DNA of 9,186 bases from positions 1-9,186 of the forward strand of contig JBCCFC010000492.1 of assembly GCA_039029935.1 (NCBI GenBank). Direction: 5' to 3'. This document shows, piece after piece, positions 6,415-9,186 of the stretch. This stretch comes from G039029935 sp039029935 (lineage in GTDB: Bacteria > Chloroflexota > Anaerolineae > Caldilineales > Caldilineaceae). The first letter of the stretch is position 1. Each line of letters starts with the position of its first letter. The notes beneath the pieces are model-generated. The model searched no databases. It was not told the origin of the DNA and was given only the letters and a program-made list of their open reading frames with translations. Position numbers and translations under genes: made by a program.

Positions 6415-7703
6415 TGCGCTTTTTATGTACATCGGCACAGTTGCCAGGGCATCTGGACTGGGGTGGCTATCTACAAACAGCAGCCACGCTGCAACAGCAA
6501 GGACACGATGTCCTCTGGGTCAGTGGTCAGGAAGTAGCCCCACTGGTGCAACAGGCGGGCGTGCCGTTTCAGGCTGTCTCAGAAACAGGGTGGCGTTGGC
6601 CGCCGCCGCCACCTCTTCCACAGCACCAAGACGTAACTCTGTCGGAACTCAATCTACAGTTGCTCAAAATGGAACGGTCGCTGGACCAATGGCTAGAGGT
6701 CAACCGTGTCCAAAAAGCCGTGATAGAGCTACACACCATTGCCGAGAAATTTCAGCCCGATGTCATTTTGGGCGAAATGTTTATGGCGGTGTCGGGCCTT
6801 GTCGCTGAAATGCTCGAGCGTCCTTTTGTTGTGATGGGTTGGCCTGCACCAAAAGAAGTGACATCTAAAGGGTCAATACCACCGCAACAACAAACCAATC
6901 CTGTCTTAAAAATGGCACGGGGGCGGCTTGATGCACTACTCTCTACATGTGACTGTGTAGGCGTCAACTGGACCCGTAGTGGCCCTCCTGCACTGCGCTC
7001 TCCCCATCTACACATCACGTATTGGAGTCCATCATGGTTTTCAGAGCGTGACAAATCTAGTTCACAAACAAATAGAACGGCGCATGTTGGTGGCATCCTA
7101 ACATCCACAAACCCACTTACCCCGCCAACAGCCATTGGTGCTATGCAGATACCATCACCCGACGAGTATCCTTGGGTATTCATCACGCTTGGCACAAGCT
7201 TTGGCAATGATCCCAACTTTTTTATCATGGCTGCACAAGCCGCTGTGCAAATGGGGTGTTTGCCGATCTTGGCATTAGGTGGGCAAATTCCAGCAGAAAC
7301 CCGCCCACAGTTAGAGGTTGCATTGCCGCCTTCCGCCATTGTCACCGAACGAGTCGATTACGCCGACATCCTCCCCTTTGCCTCCGCCGCAATTCATCAC
7401 GGTGGTGCGGGGACGACCCACGCCTGTGTTTTGCACGGTATCCCGCAGTTTATTGTCCCACACGCTGGCGACCAAGGCCGTCAAGCCTACAGCGTCTATC
7501 ACAGCGGTGTTGGCCTCACCGTGCCACCCCGTCAAGTCACCACAGAGCGATTGGTCGAGGGATTGGCTCTGCTACTGCCCGATTTATCCGACTATCGCGC
7601 AAAAGCCCAGCAGCTAAAGGAAGAGTTTATGACACTGGGTGGTGTTAAGAGAGCTGCAGGGTTACTGGTCAATCTTGGCAAGGTCGAAGCCACATGGGGT
7701 TGA
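6414..7703 (+). CDS. GT1-type (UGT/MGT-like, GT-B fold) glycosyltransferase
   Basis: This is a predicted cytoplasmic glycosyltransferase of 429 residues, normal for bacterial GT1 enzymes that sugar-decorate lipids, polyketides or other small acceptors. The N-terminal acceptor half starts MRFLCTSAQLPGHLDWGGYL and continues with GHDVLWVSG, the usual first strand and loop of the family. It contains a Pro run at 63-67. The C-terminal donor half has WVFITLGTSFG, then IHHGGAGTTH at 327-336 and the FIVPHAGDQGRQAYSVYHSGVGL stretch, the standard nucleotide-sugar signature. Neither donor nor acceptor can be named from sequence. A longer frame opens at 6321, but its first residues overlap the upstream gene and lack homology; the coupled ATG at 6414 with an SD is chosen. 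Its stop codon sits in the loop of a CATGGG/CCCATG hairpin. Confidence 0.9.
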   Translation: MRFLCTSAQLPGHLDWGGYLQTAATLQQQGHDVLWVSGQEVAPLVQQAGVPFQAVSETGWRWPPPPPLPQHQDVTLSELNLQLLKMERSLDQWLEVNRVQKAVIELHTIAEKFQPDVILGEMFMAVSGLVAEMLERPFVVMGWPAPKEVTSKGSIPPQQQTNPVLKMARGRLDALLSTCDCVGVNWTRSGPPALRSPHLHITYWSPSWFSERDKSSSQTNRTAHVGGILTSTNPLTPPTAIGAMQIPSPDEYPWVFITLGTSFGNDPNFFIMAAQAAVQMGCLPILALGGQIPAETRPQLEVALPPSAIVTERVDYADILPFASAAIHHGGAGTTHACVLHGIPQFIVPHAGDQGRQAYSVYHSGVGLTVPPRQVTTERLVEGLALLLPDLSDYRAKAQQLKEEFMTLGGVKRAAGLLVNLGKVEATWG

Positions 7704-7712
7704 AATCCCATG
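7693..7712. repeat. Hairpin around the glycosyltransferase stop codon
   Basis: CATGGG (7693-7698) pairs with CCCATG (7707-7712) across an 8-base loop containing the TGA stop. No T-run follows, so it is a weak candidate for a terminator. It is the first of three stem-loops between this gene and xpt. Confidence 0.5.
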
Positions 7713-7723
7713 CTGAGATGGAA

Positions 7724-7741
7724 AACCTGTTGAAACAGGTT
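7724..7741. repeat. Perfect hairpin in the xpt leader
   Basis: AACCTGT (7724-7730) and ACAGGTT (7735-7741) form a 7-bp perfect stem with a TGAA loop. There is no following T-run. It may be an RNA structure in the 3' end of the glycosyltransferase transcript or in the xpt leader, or a protein-binding palindrome. Confidence 0.6.
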
Positions 7742-7806
7742 GGCGTGGATAACCATCTAATGTATTCCAGTATTGGTCACAATAGGTCCTGTGTTGGATA
7801 CCGAAT

Positions 7807-7833
7807 CACCCAAAGGTTTTCCTTCATTGGGTG
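7807..7833. repeat. Nested stem-loop in the xpt leader
   Basis: CACCCAA (7807-7813) pairs perfectly with TTGGGTG (7827-7833). Inside, AGG (7814-7816) pairs with CCT (7821-7823) across a TTTT loop, leaving TCA (7824-7826) as a one-sided bulge. The TTTTCCTT segment (7817-7824) could alternatively pair with the xpt Shine-Dalgarno region, apart from one bulged G. Such an alternative would be consistent with regulation, but this is inference. No known purine riboswitch signature was recognised in 7704-7923. Confidence 0.5.
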
Positions 7834-7863
7834 CGGTGGAACTCTTATTTCCGAACAACGCTA

Positions 7864-7903
7864 TTCAACCCTTCAACCCTTCAACTCTTCAACTTTTCAA
7901 CTT
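7864..7903. repeat. 8-bp tandem repeat (TTCAACYY, five units)
   Basis: Five consecutive units start at 7864, 7872, 7880, 7888 and 7896: two TTCAACCC, one TTCAACTC and two TTCAACTT. The gradual change along the array and the following T-run make a pyrimidine-rich tract directly before the xpt ribosome binding site. Copy number could vary by slippage. It resembles STRR-type microsatellites. Confidence 0.9.
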
Positions 7904-7910
7904 TTTTCAC

Positions 7911-7916
7911 AAGGAG
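7911..7916 (+). promoter_or_regulatory. Strong Shine-Dalgarno site of xpt
   Basis: AAGGAG lies seven bases before the ATG at 7924. It is the best ribosome binding site in the window and rules out the longer in-frame start at 7831, whose extra residues are encoded by the repeat tract. Confidence 0.85.
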
Positions 7917-7923
7917 AAATCAC

Positions 7924-8514
7924 ATGCAATCATTAGTCACCCGCATCGAGCAAGAGGGACGCAACCTTGGCGGTGGCATACTCAAAGTCGATGGTTTTAT
8001 CAATCACCAGCTTGATCCGGCCTTGACAATAGAGATGGGTCAGTCATTTATCGAGCGATTTTCGGCACAAGGGGTGAAGGATGTCACAAAAATCATTACC
8101 GCAGAAGTAAGTGGCATTGCCCCTGCACTGGCAACAGGCATGGTACTTGGCGTACCCATTGTCTATGCGCGCAAAAAGCGACCAATCACCATGCCAGATG
8201 GATTCTACAGCGCATCCGCACCCAGCCATACCAAAGGCGGCGAGGTCACACTGATGGTTTCGCCTGAATATTTGACCGCAGCGGATCGCGTATTGTTGAT
8301 CGATGACTTCTTGGCAACAGGAAAAACCATCTATGCCCTGACCGAGATCATCCGGCAAAGCGGTGCAACCTTATGTGGTATTGGCTGTGTGATTGAAAAA
8401 AGTTTTGAAGATGGACGCCAGCATTTGGCACACTTAAATGTCCCAATTGTCACGTTGGCCGTGATTGACGCGATGACGGAGACGGGGATTGACGTGAGAC
8501 GGGTTAAAGGGTGA
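7924..8514 (+). CDS. xpt: Xanthine phosphoribosyltransferase
   Basis: This type I phosphoribosyltransferase converts xanthine and PRPP to XMP in cytoplasmic purine salvage. The 196 residues match the usual XPRT length of about 190-197. The family-typical N-terminus (RIEQEGRNLGGGILKVDGFINHQLDP) is present, as is the EVSGIAPALATG segment. The PRPP-binding loop VLLIDDFLATGKT covers 123-135 with the acidic pair D127-D128. Characterised XPRTs usually have an Asn in this loop (LANGQA type); here it is LATGKT, closer to the generic PRT form, so substrate preference could be broader. VIEKSFEDGRQHL follows as in the family. It is separated from the preceding gene by 220 bp of repeats and stem-loops and probably has its own control. 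Confidence 0.92.
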   Translation: MQSLVTRIEQEGRNLGGGILKVDGFINHQLDPALTIEMGQSFIERFSAQGVKDVTKIITAEVSGIAPALATGMVLGVPIVYARKKRPITMPDGFYSASAPSHTKGGEVTLMVSPEYLTAADRVLLIDDFLATGKTIYALTEIIRQSGATLCGIGCVIEKSFEDGRQHLAHLNVPIVTLAVIDAMTETGIDVRRVKG

Positions 8515-8527
8515 GAGGGAAACCCTT
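8507..8527. repeat. Small inverted repeat over the xpt stop codon
   Basis: AAGGGT (8507-8512) pairs with ACCCTT (8522-8527) across a 9-base loop. It is positioned like an end-of-gene hairpin but lacks a T-run. It is only a weak terminator candidate. Confidence 0.3.
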
Positions 8528-8557
8528 GGGATTGCCATTTGAATGTTTTGTCACGAT

Positions 8558-8596
8558 TGTCCAGATTGAACGATAAAACTGCCCAGATTCAACGAC
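8558..8596. repeat. Two 17-bp direct repeats at 22-bp spacing
   Basis: 8558-8574 and 8580-8596 share 14 of 17 positions around the core CCAGATT-AACGA. Their 22-bp offset is about two helical turns, so both would face the same side of the DNA. They end where a promoter-like sequence begins and could be operator sites. They are not part of any gene. Confidence 0.55.
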
Positions 8597-8624
8597 AGAC
8601 AACCCGATCAAAATCTGCTATACT
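8596..8624 (+). promoter_or_regulatory. Candidate sigma-70 promoter with extended -10
   Basis: TATACT (8619-8624) is preceded by TG at 8616-8617, an extended -10. CAGACA (8596-8601) lies 17 bases upstream as a partial -35. Initiation would fall at or near the ATG at 8631, so any transcript would be leaderless or nearly so. Confidence 0.45.
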
Positions 8625-8630
8625 CGAATC

Positions 8631-8834
8631 ATGCTCAACGCAATCGCACATAGTGAAAACTGGGCGATTATCATGAATACAAACAAAACGTTCGTCAATA
8701 GTCTGCATCAGTGTGCAGACCATCAACCTCATCAGCATGGGGAACCATTTTTGCTTGTCGGGGAAGCCGATGAGTGCCTCTTGCCCTATGCTGAACTTTA
8801 TACATCGGTGTGGACCATTGCCATACAAGTGTAA
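8631..8834 (+). CDS. Doubtful small hypothetical protein
   Basis: This open frame of 67 codons was not recognised as any family. It begins at an ATG six bases after a good extended -10 box and has no ribosome binding site, so it would have to be translated leaderless. An internal ATG at codon 15 (8673) is an alternative start, also without an SD. The product is His- and Cys-containing with no signal peptide, membrane segment or repeat. A perfect 20-bp inverted repeat lies inside it (8701-8720), which is unusual for a conserved coding region. It may be a chance ORF in noncoding or decayed DNA; it is listed because of the promoter position. Confidence 0.2.
   Translation: MLNAIAHSENWAIIMNTNKTFVNSLHQCADHQPHQHGEPFLLVGEADECLLPYAELYTSVWTIAIQV
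8701..8720. repeat. Perfect 7-bp inverted repeat
   Basis: GTCTGCA (8701-8707) and TGCAGAC (8714-8720) are exact complements separated by six bases. It could be a regulator-binding palindrome or an RNA hairpin. No T-run follows. Confidence 0.6.
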
Positions 8835-8928
8835 GCAGCAGGCCATTGTCAACCATGCGTAGCCAGCCGCTATACTCGGTGATGACAATGCGTCTGTTGG
8901 CCTTAGCGCAAATCTTATCCACAAGAAA

Positions 8929-8941
8929 GCGGCTACGCCGC
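8929..8941. repeat. GC-rich hairpin at the end of the minus-strand ORF
   Basis: GCGGC (8929-8933) and GCCGC (8937-8941) form a perfect stem with a TAC loop. The stop codon of the minus-strand transposase-like ORF (8933-8935) lies within it. It may be the terminator-like or end structure of a mobile element. Confidence 0.55.
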
Positions 8942-9186
8942 AGCAGGGAAGGCGAAGCTCAACTGTACAGATGAGGGTTGAGGGTTGATGGAGACAGAAG
9001 GCGGAGAGCTAGTATCAGGAGGCGGAGAGCCAGAATCGGGAGGTGACTCAATCCAATCACCTCTGGCATAGAGCCATGAATCCCCACCAATCGTCTTCAA
9101 CCCATTCCCTTCTGGGATTGAGAGAGAATAAAGGACCATATCTGTTGTGCGACACTTCCAACAGGTTAAAGGGTCTTGACCAAAGG
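8933..9186 (-). CDS. Partial ORF, C-terminal end of a probable transposase (zinc-ribbon tail)
   Basis: The frame is open from the right window edge to TAG at 8933-8935, so only the last ~84 codons are seen. The visible part begins FGQDPLTCWKCRTTDMVLYS, ends with a Pro/Ser-rich tail, and has an intermediate GGDSWLYARGDWIE stretch. The D-P-L-x-C-x-x-C pattern followed by a hydrophobic strand is how many Y2 (IS91/IS801-like) and related transposases end, with a zinc-ribbon tail. That resemblance is from memory and the segment is short. The Pro/Ser tail is encoded by a 21-bp tandem duplication and is probably not conserved. The ATG at 9139 is internal to the frame and need not be the start. If correct, an insertion element lies to the right of this window. 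Confidence 0.45.
   Translation of the reverse strand, partial: FGQDPLTCWKCRTTDMVLYSLSIPEGNGLKTIGGDSWLYARGDWIESPPDSGSPPPDTSSPPSVSINPQPSSVQLSFAFPAAA
8973..8987. repeat. Short 7-bp tandem repeat (GAGGGTT)
   Basis: Two copies of GAGGGTT (8973-8979 and 8980-8986) are followed by GATGG. Read on the minus strand this is TCAACCC repeated, nearly the same word as the TTCAACCC array at 7864-7903 in opposite orientation. Confidence 0.5.
8999..9040. repeat. 21-bp tandem duplication
   Basis: 8999-9019 and 9020-9040 are adjacent copies that differ at three positions. On the minus strand they encode two copies of a Pro/Ser/Asp-rich heptapeptide in the tail of the transposase-like ORF. The length is a multiple of three, so the frame is kept. 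Confidence 0.75.

Larger units (their letters stand above)
8515..8932. other. Accessory, mostly noncoding stretch after xpt
   Basis: No convincing gene was found in these 418 bases. They hold two 17-bp direct repeats, a promoter-like site, one doubtful plus-strand ORF (8631-8834), a 20-bp perfect inverted repeat, and a second GCTATACTCG word at 8869-8878 identical to that at 8617-8626. Long open frames on the minus strand (8589-8924 and 8695-8922) show no recognisable family and have a composition unlike the neighbouring genes. The stretch may be decayed mobile DNA next to the transposase-like ORF. Confidence 0.5.

Noticed and set aside
6752..7345. Minus-strand frame of 197 codons inside the glycosyltransferase
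   Set aside because: It is a shadow of a gene with clear GT1 motifs in the other strand; its own translation shows no family.
7704..7923. Classical purine riboswitch ahead of xpt
   Set aside because: The conserved purine aptamer core was looked for by eye and not found; the structure present does not match it.
7694..7936. Open frame of 80 codons between the glycosyltransferase and xpt
   Set aside because: It runs through stem-loops and the tandem repeat, overlaps both neighbours and has no recognisable homology.
8589..8924. Minus-strand frames after xpt
   Set aside because: Their translations are rich in Cys, Met and Trp without motifs, two frames overlap each other, and neither has a ribosome binding site.
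8882..8974. Thirty-codon ORF after the second TATACT word
   Set aside because: Very short, passes through the GC hairpin, and shows no homology or ribosome binding site.

Overview
The window looks like a bacterial chromosome of about 50% GC, most plausibly a member of the Chloroflexota. This is an inference. It rests on the gene order rbfA - DHH phosphoesterase - truB - ribF, on a secreted protein with a Pro/Ala/Thr linker and a sugar-dehydrogenase-like propeller, and on short tandem repeats in the gaps between genes. No rRNA or tRNA gene was seen to settle the taxonomy.

Layout, left to right. Bases 1-236 hold no convincing gene. They contain an inverted repeat at the left edge and two direct copies of a ~50 bp hairpin-forming repeat, the second ending 7 bases before rbfA. 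From 237 to 7703 six genes run on the plus strand, nearly all touching or overlapping: rbfA (237-590), a DHH/DHHA1 phosphoesterase of the NrnA type (587-1594), truB (1716-2969, TTG start), ribF (2971-4101), an exported cytochrome c / PQQ-dehydrogenase-like propeller protein (4111-6414) and a GT1-type glycosyltransferase (6414-7703). The only real break is at 1595-1715, which is filled by a tandem and inverted array of TCGGTAG-like words. A 220 bp leader with three stem-loops and an 8-bp tandem repeat precedes xpt (7924-8514, xanthine phosphoribosyltransferase), which has a perfect Shine-Dalgarno sequence. The right end (8515-9186) is accessory in character. It has phased direct repeats, a promoter-like site directly in front of a doubtful small ORF, inverted repeats, and on the minus strand the last part of an ORF that resembles the zinc-ribbon C-terminus of a transposase.

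How the genes fit together. The first four form a known conserved neighbourhood for RNA maturation and cofactor supply: 30S maturation (RbfA), nano-RNA and pAp turnover (DHH protein), tRNA pseudouridine-55 (TruB) and FMN/FAD synthesis (RibF). The two genes after ribF are tightly coupled to it but are not part of that usual set. They encode an envelope redox-type protein and a cytoplasmic glycosyltransferase, and their joint purpose cannot be read from the sequence. xpt serves purine salvage and appears to be a separate transcription unit.

The observations most worth following up are the SH3b-like / cytochrome c / propeller fusion, the long cruciform-capable repeat array between the DHH gene and truB, the structured leader of xpt, and the accessory block at the right end.
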